In this document: positions 7,000 through 15,527 of the stretch, piece by piece
How positions within the stretch are numbered: the first letter of the stretch is position 1
Layout of the letters: the number at the start of each line of letters is the position of its first letter
From: Candidatus Poribacteria bacterium
Lineage (GTDB): Bacteria; Poribacteria; WGA-4E; UBA9662
Direction of reading: 5' to 3'
Assembly: GCA_002699335.1 (NCBI GenBank)
Contig: PACG01000187.1
Span: forward strand, 2,751-19,291
Length of the DNA: 16,541 nt
Notes under the pieces: model-generated
Database searches by the model: none
What the model saw: the letters and a program-made list of their open reading frames with translations, nothing else
What the model was told of the DNA's origin: nothing
Made by a program: the position numbers and the translations under genes

Positions 7000-8892
7000 A
7001 TGTCTACCTTTTATGTTACTACCCCGATCTATTACGTGAATGCTGAACCACATATCGGTCATGCTTATACGACCATCGCTGCTGATGTACTGGCACGGTA
7101 CCACCGGTTAAAAGGCGAGTCGGTTTTATTTCTAACCGGGGTTGATGAACACGGAGCTAATATCCAGAAAGTCGCTGACGAGAAAGGAATTCCACCACAG
7201 GAATATTGCGATCAAATCGCTCCCGCCTTCACCAAATTGTGGCAAAAGCTGAATATTTCTAACGATGATTTTATTCGCACCACCAGCGACTTACACAAAG
7301 CCGGCATAGCTAAGTTCTTCACTAAACTTTACGAGTCAGGCGATATTTATCGGGGGAAATACGAAGGCCATTACTGTCAACCTTGCGAACGATTCTACAC
7401 AGAGAAAGAACTCGGCGAGAATGGAACCTGTCCAATCCACAAACTATCCGTCGAAAAAGTGGTCGAGGAGAACTATTTTTTCGCCTTGGCCAAATACCAA
7501 GATCGACTAATAGATCTGATTCAATCCAACCCTTCGTTTATCGAACCTGCCAGCAGACGCAATGAAATCATGAGTGTTCTGACCTCGGGGTTACAAGATA
7601 TCAGCATTTCTCGTTCCTCCGTCAATTGGGGTATCCCCTTGCCCTTTGATCCCGGCCAGAACATCTATGTTTGGACCGAGGCTTTGGTCAATTACATCAC
7701 CGCCCTGGATTATCACGTCGATGGAGAAAAGTTCCAGAGGTTCTGGCCAGCCAACGTCCATATGATGGCCAAAGAGATCACTCGCTTTCATGTTATTATC
7801 TGGCCGGCCATGCTGATGGCGGTTGGTTTACCCTTACCCCAGCAGATTTTTGCTCACGGTTGGCTAACCAAAGATGGCGATAAGATCAGTAAAACACTCG
7901 GTAATGTGATTGATATGGATGGATTAATCGAGGAGTTTGGCTTGGATCCATTTCGCTACTTTTTCATGCGCGAGTTTAGTTTTGGCAACGACGGCGACTA
8001 TACCCGGCAGCGTTTTGTAACACGTTACAACTCAGATTTAGCTAATGATCTGGGCAACCTGCTAAACAGGGTATTGGGTTTGCTATCCAAGAATTTTGAG
8101 GTTTTGCCTGATCCAAGCCAGCCCGATGCCATCGATGAAGAAATCAAGCAGATGGCACTCGAAACAGCTGAGAAACTAGATCAACTGATGAACCAGATTG
8201 CGTTCGATGTGGCCTTAGAAACGATTTGGGAGTTCGTTCGTCGTATTAACCGATACATTCAGCAGACCAAAGTTTGGTCACTGAAAGATGACCCGTCTCG
8301 AATGGGTACTATCCTCTACAATGCGATGGAGGCCTTGCGAATGATCTCGGTTTTCCTGACACCGTTTATGCCGCAAGTGGCAGCGAAAATTCAGTCACAA
8401 TTGGGGCTAGAAGCTAAAGGGCAAGATCTAGATTCAGTGCAAGAGTGGGGAGGATTGGCCGGGGAGTTACCGATTGCAAAAGGGATTCCGCTCTTTCCCA
8501 AGAAAGACCAGAATCAGATGCCTCAAAAAGAGGCTGACTCGGATCCCCCTACTAATGCAACTGCGGATAATCTGATTACAATCGACCAGGTCAAAAATCT
8601 GGAATTTCGTGTCTGCCAGATCGTATCAGCAGAGCTGGTGTCTGACTCTGACCGCCTGCTAAAATTGATAGTTGACCTCGGTAACGAACAGAGACAGATT
8701 GTAGCCGGTATTGCCCATACCTATGCTCCACAAGATGTTATCGGTAAACAAGTAGTTGTGGTAGCCAACCTTCGACCCGCTAAGATTCATGGGGTTGAAT
8801 CTCAAGGGATGTTGCTGGCCGCAACCAGAAAAAAACAGTTATCGCTAGTGACTGTCGATCAGGCCATTCCAAACGGAACACCGGTTTCCTAA
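7000..8892 (+). CDS. metG: Methionyl-tRNA synthetase with C-terminal tRNA-binding domain
   Basis: MetRS charges initiator and elongator tRNA-Met with methionine in the cytoplasm. The 630-residue product is full length for the dimeric form. The class I HIGH motif is at residues 18-21 (AEPHIGHAYTTIAADVLARY), and a zinc knuckle is built by Cys126, Cys129, Cys144 and His147. The KMSKS loop reads KISKT (295-299, in KDGDKISKTLGNVID). The anticodon-binding helical domain follows (ANDLGNLLNRVLG near residues 348-360). After a polar linker (about 505-525) comes an EMAPII/Arc1p-like tRNA-binding OB domain (about 527-630: VKNLEFRVCQIVSAE, RQIVAGIA, VVVANLRPAKIHGVESQGM). The start has AAGGT eight bases upstream. 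The gene is undamaged, as expected for an essential gene, and lies 34 nt after the FGE-like gene. Met-to-Ile and Ser-to-Thr changes in the KMSKS loop are within known variation. Confidence 0.97.
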   Translation: MSTFYVTTPIYYVNAEPHIGHAYTTIAADVLARYHRLKGESVLFLTGVDEHGANIQKVADEKGIPPQEYCDQIAPAFTKLWQKLNISNDDFIRTTSDLHKAGIAKFFTKLYESGDIYRGKYEGHYCQPCERFYTEKELGENGTCPIHKLSVEKVVEENYFFALAKYQDRLIDLIQSNPSFIEPASRRNEIMSVLTSGLQDISISRSSVNWGIPLPFDPGQNIYVWTEALVNYITALDYHVDGEKFQRFWPANVHMMAKEITRFHVIIWPAMLMAVGLPLPQQIFAHGWLTKDGDKISKTLGNVIDMDGLIEEFGLDPFRYFFMREFSFGNDGDYTRQRFVTRYNSDLANDLGNLLNRVLGLLSKNFEVLPDPSQPDAIDEEIKQMALETAEKLDQLMNQIAFDVALETIWEFVRRINRYIQQTKVWSLKDDPSRMGTILYNAMEALRMISVFLTPFMPQVAAKIQSQLGLEAKGQDLDSVQEWGGLAGELPIAKGIPLFPKKDQNQMPQKEADSDPPTNATADNLITIDQVKNLEFRVCQIVSAELVSDSDRLLKLIVDLGNEQRQIVAGIAHTYAPQDVIGKQVVVVANLRPAKIHGVESQGMLLAATRKKQLSLVTVDQAIPNGTPVS

Positions 8893-9054
8893 TCCTTTCA
8901 TAGTAGGCCTAACCCCGGCCAACTTTCCTCGAGTTGTAACCCTCTCGCAATCTTAGCGTTTTATCTATACTGCACTACCTCAGCACCATGAATATGAAAG
9001 TTTATCGTGCCGAGAAATACCAATGCTGTTTTTAGCAATCAGCATGACAGTCGC

Positions 9055-9060
9055 AGGAGA
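9055..9060 (+). promoter_or_regulatory. Ribosome-binding site fixing the start of the sigma-54 activator
   Basis: AGGAGA lies six bases before the ATG at 9067. The frame is open further upstream to a GTG at 9007, but that GTG has no Shine-Dalgarno sequence, and the extra 20 residues (rich in Asn, Arg and Ser) look unrelated to the GAF-domain start. Confidence 0.7.
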
Positions 9061-9066
9061 TATCCG

Positions 9067-10620
9067 ATGAGTATACCCGTGGTAATGGTTGATTCCCTTT
9101 CCCGGGAGGAGTGTCTCGCGCTATTGGAAATTAGCCACACTATCAATTCAACACTGGACATCCAGAAAATTCTCAACTCGACATTGCAACAACTGTCGAG
9201 GGTCATTGAGGCTTCTGCTAGCTCTATTTGGCTTTCTTCCCATCTCTCTAACCCTAAGGGTCGGCGTAAGCCTTATCTGCATGTAGCGGCAGCGACCGGC
9301 GAGAAAAGCGAAGAAATCAAGGGGGTTGTCCTTGAAATGGGGCAAGGCATTGTGGGTCAAGTCGTCAATCAAGGTCAAGCTGCTATTATCGACGATGTTC
9401 GTCAGGATCGTCAGCATGCTAAAGACATTGCTACGGAACTCGGCTTTGAAGTGGTAACGATGATCTGTGCGCCAATTACATATCGAAACGAGGTTATAGG
9501 AGCGATTCAAGCGCTCAATAAAGCCAAAAGTCGTGGCTTCTCTCAGAAAGATCTGTTTTTGACCAGTATGGTGGCTGACGCAACCGGAATAGCCCTCTAT
9601 AATGCAGATCTGCATCAGACCGTCCAAGTCGAAAACCGGGAACTCCGTCGAAGTTTGGGCGGGCAACATATCCAGTTTCAGGATATTATTGCCGTTAGCC
9701 TGAATATGCAGCAAGCCCTAGAGCGGTCTGCAAAAGTTGCCGTCACGCCCACAACAACCTTATTAAGGGGCGAGAGTGGAACTGGAAAAGAGTTGATTGC
9801 CCATGCGATTCACAGTGCTAGTCCTCGTGCTGAAAACCCTTTTATTCCCGTCAATTGTGCAGCCTTGCCGGATACCCTTCTTGAAGCTGAACTTTTCGGG
9901 CATGAGAAGGGTGCTTTTACTGGAGCTGAATCCTTAAAAGAGGGTAGATTTGAATTAGCAAACAGCGGAACACTATTCCTGGACGAAATTGGGGACATGA
10001 ACCACGAAGTTCAAGCCAAATTACTGCGAGTACTTCAAGATCAAGAGTTTTTTAGAGTAGGTGGGACACAGCCGATTCAGTGTGATGTTCGTGTAGTCGC
10101 TGCCACCAATCAAGATCTAGAAGCCAAAATACAGGATGGTACTTTCCGGGAAGATCTATATTACCGCCTGAATGTAATCGAGGTTTTCTTGCCACCGCTG
10201 CGGGAACGAATTGAAGATATTTCTAGCTTGGCCGAATTCTTTTTGCAACGCTTTAGTCAAGAGATGAAGCGACCAAAAATCAGCTTTTCGACAGCCGCCT
10301 TAGAAGCATTGTTATCCCACTCTTGGCCAGGCAATGTTCGTGAGCTACAGAATGCCGTCGAACATGCGGTGGTTCTGGGGAAAGATGCTGTTGTCCAACT
10401 AGAAGATCTGCCTGCACGTTTCGATACGGTTCGAACCGAACCTGAGATTGGCCATTACCAAACGGCCACACTCGATACAGCGCAACGTGCCTTTAAGCGA
10501 CAATATGTAACGCATATTTTGCAGCAAACGAATGGTAACCGATCTCAGGCAGCTAAAATTCTTGACATTCAACGAACCTATCTATCCCGCTTAATTAAAG
10601 AATTAAAAATTGAAGGGTAA
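9067..10620 (+). CDS. GAF-domain sigma-54-dependent transcriptional activator (NtrC/NifA-like)
   Basis: The 517-residue protein has three parts. A GAF sensor domain (about residues 20-185; hallmarks [33 protein letters not shown]) probably binds a small ligand or senses redox state. The AAA+ domain carries Walker A GESGTGKE (235-242), the sigma-54-contacting loop GAFTGA (282-287), Walker B LFLDEIGD with Asp306 and Glu307, [11 protein letters not shown], and [17 protein letters not shown] Fis-type helix-turn-helix ends the protein ([20 protein letters not shown]). It would hydrolyse ATP to open promoters held by sigma-54 RNA polymerase. There is no receiver domain and no adjacent histidine kinase, so the GAF domain is the likely input. 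I found no clear -24/-12 element in the window, so its targets are probably elsewhere. The gene is the last intact one before the decay zone. Confidence 0.93.
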   Translation: MSIPVVMVDSLSREECLALLEISHTINSTLDIQKILNSTLQQLSRVIEASASSIWLSSHLSNPKGRRKPYLHVAAATGEKSEEIKGVVLEMGQGIVGQVVNQGQAAIIDDVRQDRQHAKDIATELGFEVVTMICAPITYRNEVIGAIQALNKAKSRGFSQKDLFLTSMVADATGIALYNADLHQTVQVENRELRRSLGGQHIQFQDIIAVSLNMQQALERSAKVAVTPTTTLLRGESGTGKELIAHAIHSASPRAENPFIPVNCAALPDTLLEAELFGHEKGAFTGAESLKEGRFELANSGTLFLDEIGDMNHEVQAKLLRVLQDQEFFRVGGTQPIQCDVRVVAATNQDLEAKIQDGTFREDLYYRLNVIEVFLPPLRERIEDISSLAEFFLQRFSQEMKRPKISFSTAALEALLSHSWPGNVRELQNAVEHAVVLGKDAVVQLEDLPARFDTVRTEPEIGHYQTATLDTAQRAFKRQYVTHILQQTNGNRSQAAKILDIQRTYLSRLIKELKIEG

Positions 10621-10628
10621 GCCTTAAG

Positions 10629-11070
10629 ATGGCAATGACAGAGATGAAGAACGATTTCACTTCGATTTGAACGGATTTCTGATTCGACCGGCGATCTTGA
10701 AACCGATGAAGTAGCGGCCATCGTCGACCAGATCAAACACAACTCATCTGCGCCGCCGCCAGAACACAGAGACGTACCCAGGGGTCTTCCAACGTGACTA
10801 TCGACCATCCTCAGGTGATCGACGTGCTACGCGAAATCATCGGTCCCGAGATCCGTGTGGAAAATACATTTTCCGTTTGGCGAACAAAGGGCCGGCAACA
10901 TGGTGGTGGCCCACAGCAGATCGATTAGACCTTTGGCTATCGGGTTCAGAATAATACTATTCGAGCAGCGATGATACGTGTTGTTTTTGAGTGGACCGAA
11001 GTTTCCAAAGATGACGAGGCAACTTGTTTTATCCCCGGTAGCCACAAGTCTAGCTTCCCGATACTTCTAC
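10629..11070 (+). pseudogene. Decayed phytanoyl-CoA dioxygenase family (PhyH) gene
   Basis: Three frames together spell the first two thirds of a PhyH protein. FHFDLNGFLIRPAIL (from 10655) shifts at about 10705 to DEVAAIVDQIKHNSSA and PPPEHRDVP, which ends at a TGA (10795-10797). From 10797 a third frame reads TIDHPQVIDVLREIIGPEIR and VENTFSVW, then AAMIRVVFEWTEVSKDD and ATCFIPGSHK. A TAG at 10926-10928 interrupts this frame. It lies next to PQQID, where the iron-binding His-x-Asp motif would be expected, so the metal site is also spoiled. The C-terminal part after about 11070 is not recognisable. Intact members are Fe(II)/2-oxoglutarate-dependent oxygenases. The remnant starts 8 nt after the sigma-54 activator gene. 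Confidence 0.72.
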
Positions 11071-11229
11071 CTAGTTACCTATTGGCATCGGTTGCGAATT
11101 TCGCCAGTAATTTTAGCCAGGTTACCACACCATAAACAAGCCTACTTCCGCCAACCCTGGATTGCTGATTTCCGAACCCAACCCGGCCCCCACAGTACCA
11201 TTGAACGATTTCTGATCGGCAAAACTGCG
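11071..11229. other. Unassigned stretch between two decayed genes
   Basis: No frame gives recognisable protein text. It presumably holds the eroded 3' end of the PhyH gene and the eroded 5' part of the FAD-oxidoreductase-like remnant, but nothing in the sequence proves this. Confidence 0.4.
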
Positions 11230-11708
11230 TGTAGATGTGGAGGACGCGTGCGTGGCTGACGGGGAAATCTCGCTGGTACTATTGCCTACAAGACGGTCGT
11301 GAATAACGCCAGGCGCATGCGTTTCACTTGGCCATAAGCGTTGAGATTGAGTTCCCGATTATACCGGTGCGCCATGAGTTTTTCGTGATCACCCGTGCCG
11401 ATGGCTTGGGACTTGACCTTCTAGTGGTCTGCATTCCTGATGCGATGCTGTCGGAGAGACCAACGTGCCTCTGAAGCGGGCTGGGAGCCGAAAGGACTCT
11501 CCATCGACCACGCAATTATCCGTTGGCCGAACAACTCGGGCCGCATTTCACGGCGGGACGCTCTGTCACCAGTGCCGACGTGAACAAAAACCCACAGGAA
11601 CAAAAACGACTCGGAGGCCGATGGGAAAGCGTGTCCGAGTTCATGTGGACAGCGCTAAAAGTTGCCGCCGATAGCTGTGATCGAACATCAAGCGACCTCC
11701 AAGAGTAA
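11230..11708 (+). pseudogene. Remnant resembling an FAD-dependent oxidoreductase (DAO family)
   Basis: The most readable piece is an open stretch at 11313-11474: AHAFHLAISVEIEFPIIPVR, then HEFFVITRADGL and LLVVCIPDA. This is the pattern of the substrate-domain region of DAO-family flavoenzymes (sarcosine or dimethylglycine oxidase/dehydrogenase relatives), where a VNAAGAWA-like motif precedes 'LPIVPVRHEYFVT'. Just upstream the other frames give VADGEIS and VVNNA, matching the expected order. Downstream pieces (11450-11708) read EPKGLSIDH, AEQLGPHF and RWESVSEFMWTALKVAA in different frames. The FAD-binding N-terminal GxGxxG region is not visible. The family assignment rests on eye recognition of one 50-residue block, so it is moderate at best. 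The function was probably oxidative demethylation or deamination of a small amine. Confidence 0.42.
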
Positions 11709-11837
11709 CCATGACAGCAAAACCTGTCTTGAAACCATCGGCGTGTTCCTCTACGATAGTGGGAAACTGACCGGTGACAGGCACAGGCTGACCCGCGCGG
11801 GAAATGTCGAATAATAGAGAAATATCAAAAAACCGAT
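11709..11837. other. Short unassigned stretch with possible gene debris
   Basis: One frame at about 11718-11813 reads ETIGVFLYDSGKLTGD, then RHRLTRAGNVE, ending in two successive stops (TAA TAG). It looks like the tail of a protein, but I do not recognise the family. No ribosome-binding site or start is convincing here. Confidence 0.3.
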
Positions 11838-12795
11838 ATGGGTCTTCTACTTTTCGTGGAGAACATGATTATTAAATATTTAACTGATCTTTCAGCCTAT
11901 GTGACCTGCGTCATTGTTGTGAGTATTGCCGCTCTGATTTGCCTGGCCGGTGCCCAAGATGGCATACATATCAACGGCATACCTCTCCTTTTTATTTGTA
12001 TGTCAGTTGCCTTCCTCATGCAGTGGATTGCCTTTATTCCGGCCTATATTTGGCAGACAGAGCACTTTTATGACTTGACCGAAAGCCTAACTTACCTGAC
12101 TATCACTGGCCTAGCCATTTTTGGTAAAAGCATGTGGGGCCCATTCGGATGTCGATACCCGTAGCTTACTCTTAGCCCTTTTAATTACTGTGTAGGCTCT
12201 GCGTCTTGGCACTTTCCTGTTTATCAGGATCTTAAAAACTGGAGAGGATAGGAGGTTCAAAGATCTAAAATCATCACTGCCGATTTTTCTTAGAACCTGG
12301 ACCCTACAGGGATTATGGGTTTTCCTGACTTCGGTTAGTGCACTGACAGCGATCAATACTACTACTATTCATCCCCTCGACATAACACTTTATGCCGGTA
12401 CTGTCATATGGATATTTGGTTTCGTCTTTGAAGTGATTGCCGATTACCAAAAGAACCGTTTCAGGGCCAATAAAGACAATGCTGACCAATTCATCCAGTC
12501 CGGTCTCTGGTCGATTTCAAGGCACCCCAACTACTTTGGAGAAATCACGTTGTGAGTTGGTGTAACCATCATTGCATTGCCTATCTTGCGAGGTTGGCAG
12601 TTCGTTACGCTAATGTCGCCCTTTTTCGTTTTCCTCCTCTTAACTAGAGTGAGTGGCATTCCCTTGCTCCAGGTCAGGGCAGACGAGAAGTGGGGACATC
12701 TACAGACTTATCAGAAGTACAAGGAGAATACACCAGCCTTATGGCCCAAATTTTCCCCTATCAAATCAGAGCCTGAATCCAGATCTAGCAACTAA
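11838..12795 (+). pseudogene. Decayed DUF1295 / steroid 5-alpha-reductase-family membrane protein
   Basis: Reading in frame from 11838 (or the in-frame ATG at 11865) gives several hydrophobic membrane segments up to about 12125, including CVIVVSIAALICLAG and FICMSVAFLMQWIAFIPAY, then LTYLTITGLAIF. A frameshift near 12130 moves to RSLLLALLI, and this second frame then runs to 12795. It contains ALRLGTFLFIRILKTGEDRR, QGLWVFLTSVSALTA, IWIFGFVFEVIADYQK and the signature SGLWSISRHPNYFGEI. It ends in a polar tail after QKYKENTPALWPKF. Two stops interrupt it: TAG 12193-12195 and TGA 12553-12555, both at sites where Trp is plausible. DUF1295 proteins are integral-membrane reductase or methyltransferase relatives; the substrate is not known. 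With one frameshift and two stops over about 300 codons, this is one of the less eroded pseudogenes here. Confidence 0.8.
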
Positions 12796-13171
12796 TCCCC
12801 TGATCGTAAAGACACTACTCTAACAGGCCATTAGAACCCGTGTTTCAACATTTTGACCCACTTTATTCTGTTAAACCGATAAGTAGGTGTATTAAAGTGT
12901 GGGTATCTTATCGTTATATCCAGCCAATTTCCCTTTAAGATGTTGTGTGGCCCGTAGTGGCTAAGCTAAGGTAGAAAGTGCGCTGGCACATTGGAGGCAA
13001 ACCAACAATTCTCATATCTACGGATCAACTGAAAGGCATCCTAAAATCCAAACTCAATAACCAACAAAGCCGGTAAGAGTCTACCCCTGTTCATTGTTTA
13101 CTGAGACGCCGCATGGCCCAACTACAAAAAGCAGTTGAAATTTTTAGCCATCTATATTAAAGTTAGGATAA
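12796..13171. other. Gene-free stretch before the insertion sequence
   Basis: Nothing coding is visible on either strand. It is A/T-rich with scattered stops. A weak 7-bp inverted repeat (12877-12883 with 12907-12913, loop 23) is not convincing. Confidence 0.5.
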
Positions 13172-13186
13172 GAGCCTATTGCACAA
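13172..13186 (+). repeat. Left terminal inverted repeat of the IS
   Basis: GAGCCTATTGCACAA matches the complement of the right end at 14092-14106 in 13 of 15 positions (differences at positions 10 and 13). It lies at the transposase 3' side. Confidence 0.6.
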
Positions 13187-13316
13187 TGATTTTTGAACAC
13201 AACCGTTGGATCCAATGGCTGTCTGGAGTCGATGGCTCAATTCTCTGTTCCCCAAACACCTATTCTTAACTTTATATGTCATCCTGTTTTGGCCAATAAT
13301 CAGACAAAAGAGCACG

Positions 13317-14029
13317 TCAAATCTGTAAAAAAACAGCCTTTTTCTTAATTCCAGCAGTTCTTGCCACTTGGCCATAACTTTTTATCAATCTTGTCCTGTT
13401 GTTGTTTTTCGGCTTCGGCCTTTTCCTGCTGTTGCGATCCCGTAAATCATCCGCCATTTCATCACCTGGCTTATCCGGATCGAAAGCCTTGTCTTCTTCA
13501 GTCTCTTTGGCCTCTGCTTTGGAAAGCATCTTGTCGATTTCCCGCTTTAGATGCTTTAACTTTCGATTGACTGACAACCAAGCATTGGCTTTAACCTTTG
13601 TACCGTCCAGTGATATCTGGCCGAGTTTGACCCAACCGGCCTCAGCACAAAGTCTAATAATTTCCAGAAACAGCTTCTTCAAATGCGATTGATTATTCTT
13701 ACGAAATCGGCTAATAGTGCTGTGGTCGGGATGCTGATTAGCCGTAAGACCTTATCGGCTACATCTGTCTGACAGCGCTTTTCAATCTTTCTGCAGTAAC
13801 GCTCGCCGGTGCAGTAAGCATAGATCAGCAAAGCAACCATCATCGATGGATGAAAGACTGAATTACCGACTCCATTGGTGCGATATTTCTTGTGAAACTG
13901 CGTCAAGTCGATTTGTTCAACCGTATCGAGAATAAACCAGGCCAGATGCTCTGCCGGCAGCTAGTCAGTCAAAGATGGCGGAAGCAGATAAGGTTGATTT
14001 CGGTCGCAAGACAGGAAATTGTAAACCAT
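13317..14029 (-). pseudogene. Broken IS1182-family DDE transposase, C-terminus missing
   Basis: From the ATG at 14029 the first frame reads NQPYLLPPSLTD, a TAG (13963-13961) where Trp is expected, then LPAEHLAWFILDTVEQIDLT, KYRTNGVGNSVFHPSMM and VALLIYAYCTGERYCRKIEK. This is the classical N-terminus of IS1182/DUF772-type transposases. A frameshift around 13740-13680 (near PDHSTISRF in the alternative frame) leads to the second segment: LKKLFLEIIRLCAEAGWVKL, QISLDGTKVKANAWLSVNRK, HLKREIDKMLSKAEAKETEE, and the acidic DKAFDPDKPGDEMADDL. DGTKVKANA contains the first catalytic Asp. Coding similarity stops near 13320, before the second Asp and the Glu of the DDE triad. The protein is inactive from three defects: a stop, a frameshift and a deletion. 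Confidence 0.75.
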
Positions 14030-14091
14030 TTCATAATCCTTTAATGTTCAACAACCCATTGCCGGAATTATAATCGAAAAGCTGGAATTAT

Positions 14092-14106
14092 TTATGTAAT
14101 AGGCTC
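14092..14106 (-). repeat. Right terminal inverted repeat of the IS
   Basis: Read on the minus strand this is GAGCCTATTACATAA, the partner of 13172-13186. It lies 63 bases before the ATG of the transposase gene at 14029, a normal distance for the 5' end of such an element. Confidence 0.6.
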
Positions 14107-14410
14107 GTATGCCAATTGGTATACGGCTCATGGTTGAGCTCCTTGGTGCGTTGTGCTCACAACCATGATGCACGATCTTTTCACTTTTGATGAAATTCAA
14201 TTACTTCCTTTTAAGCGTTTGGTCAACGGCGAATCTAGCGGATAGAAAAGCTTGATACTATCGAAAATAGATGAGTTGTCACTTCCGAACTAGCTCTGAG
14301 AATCATCATAAATCTGAGGTCTATTAACCTCACTTTATGATATTATCTTATGCCTTTCTGGTACACTATCAGTAGAACTAGCAGCTAAAGAAAAAACTAT
14401 AAAAATCATC
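14107..14410. other. Non-coding stretch upstream of the MR/MLE pseudogene
   Basis: No gene is visible apart from the hairpin at 14129-14167. The expected first 20-30 residues of the MR/MLE enzyme are not recognisable here, so the 5' end of that gene may have been lost or eroded. Confidence 0.45.
14129..14167. repeat. Imperfect inverted repeat next to the IS right end
   Basis: CATGGTTG (14129-14136) pairs exactly with CAACCATG (14160-14167). A few more pairs (GAGC with GCTC) extend it after a two-base bulge, leaving a loop of about 15 bases. There is no T-run, and the role is unknown. Confidence 0.35.
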
Positions 14411-15476
14411 ATGGTCAATTTTTCATCTTATGATCGATTCGTCCACCTGAAGGTGGGTATAGACGAAGGCATCACGGGCTGGGGCGAAGCCGCCTTCCAC
14501 GATGGACAACTCACCGCCCAGATCGCAGAGACACTAGGGCAGAAGGTCCTCGGCCGCGATCCATTCCACACCAACGCCCTTTGGCAACAACTGTTTAGAG
14601 GCAAATAGCGAAGCGGAAACATAGGAGCGCATATGGCGGCTATCAGTGCTCTGGATATTGCCTGTTTCGATATCAAAGGCAAGGCGGTTGGCACGCCCAT
14701 CTGGAACCTGTTAGGTGGAAAATTCCGTGATGGGGTTCCAGTCTATTCGAGCCTCATGCAGCGTTACTTGCCACCGGAGCGGGATGTGGAAAAAATGCTG
14801 GCCCGGATGGAGCAGGAATATAGCTGGGTAAAACTCCGCACCACGACAACCTGGTAATTCGATCAGGGACAGAACAATTGAAACCGAGAAGCCTTACGGG
14901 ATCAATGTGGAAACTATGACCAACTCAAAATTTTGGTCGATGTGAATCAAGCCTACTATGGTGCCCGGCGCTATGTGGGGGGGCCTTGGGTGAACTCCAA
15001 GTCTCACACTTTGAAGAACCGATTGCCCTCTGGGATCTAGAGGGATACAATCAACTGCAAGCGGCGCTGGAAGTCCCGATCGCAGCAGGGGAACAGGAAT
15101 ACAACCTATGGCAGTTTCGCGACCTGATTACCAGAGGGAATCTGGATATCCTGCAACCCAATATCACCTCCTGCGGGGCTATACACAGGGAATGAAGATC
15201 GCTGAGTTGGCGGAAGCCTCCAATCGGCCAATGACCTACTACAATACTGATACGGCGTTGATGACGGTGGCACATTTGCATCTTTGGGCGGTATGTCAGA
15301 GTTGCATCTATCCGCAGGAGTACTACGGCGAAGACAGCCATCCAATTCGCGACCAAACGCCGGTGTTAAAGACGCCTATCAAGATGGTAACAGGACATAT
15401 TGTGGTGCCGGCCGGTCCAGGATTAGGTGTTGAGGTTGACGAGGAGATGATAAGACAAATCGTATCGGGAGATTAA
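14411..15476 (+). pseudogene. Decayed mandelate racemase/muconate lactonizing enzyme (enolase superfamily)
   Basis: The pieces in order are VHLKVGIDEGITGWGEAAFH (from 14411, N-terminal capping domain), a TAG at 14606-14608, then in the same frame HMAAISALDIACFDIKGKAV and PIWNLLGGKFRDGVPVYSS. Frame changes follow near 14840 (HDNLVIR), 14917 (ILVDVNQAYYGA), 14986 (VSHFEEPIALWDLEGYN, AAGEQEYNLWQFRDL) and 15170 (GYTQGMKIAELAEASNRPM). The last frame stays open to the TAA at 15476. The three metal ligands of the superfamily are recognisable: Asp in VDVNQA, Glu in FEEP and Glu in GEQE. The catalytic Lys-x-Lys position reads VKLR. Intact members abstract a proton alpha to a carboxylate, often as acid-sugar dehydratases. 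The stop 51 nt before the PhyH gene suggests a former operon. At least four frameshifts and one stop make it clearly dead, and the first 20-30 residues also appear missing. Confidence 0.82.
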
Positions 15477-15527
15477 CAACTCGTTACTGAGACTTAAGCA
15501 AGTAAATCTTAGCAACAGGAGATACGG

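Larger units (their letters stand above)
13172..14106 (-). mobile_element. Internally deleted IS1182-like insertion sequence
   Basis: The element is bounded by imperfect terminal inverted repeats: GAGCCTATTGCACAA at 13172-13186 and, read on the minus strand, GAGCCTATTACATAA at 14106-14092, 13 of 15 identical. It contains a transposase reading frame on the minus strand. Only the N-terminal half of an IS1182-type transposase can be recognised. At about 0.9 kb it is far shorter than a usual IS1182 element (about 1.5-1.8 kb), so the middle or 3' half of the transposase gene has been lost while both ends were kept. No clear target-site duplication is seen: the flanking bases are ATAA on the left and GTAT on the right. 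It can no longer transpose on its own, but its ends might be mobilised by a full-length relative elsewhere. Confidence 0.65.

Noticed and set aside
9007..9066. Upstream GTG start for the sigma-54 activator
   Set aside because: There is no Shine-Dalgarno before it, whereas AGGAGA lies six bases before the ATG at 9067.
9148..9714. A 188-codon open frame antisense to the sigma-54 activator
   Set aside because: It lies wholly inside a clearly conserved gene and encodes no recognisable motif, so it is a codon-bias shadow.
12877..12913. Possible stem-loop (CGATAAG paired with CTTATCG)
   Set aside because: A seven-base stem with a 23-base loop and no T-run is too weak to call a terminator or regulatory site.
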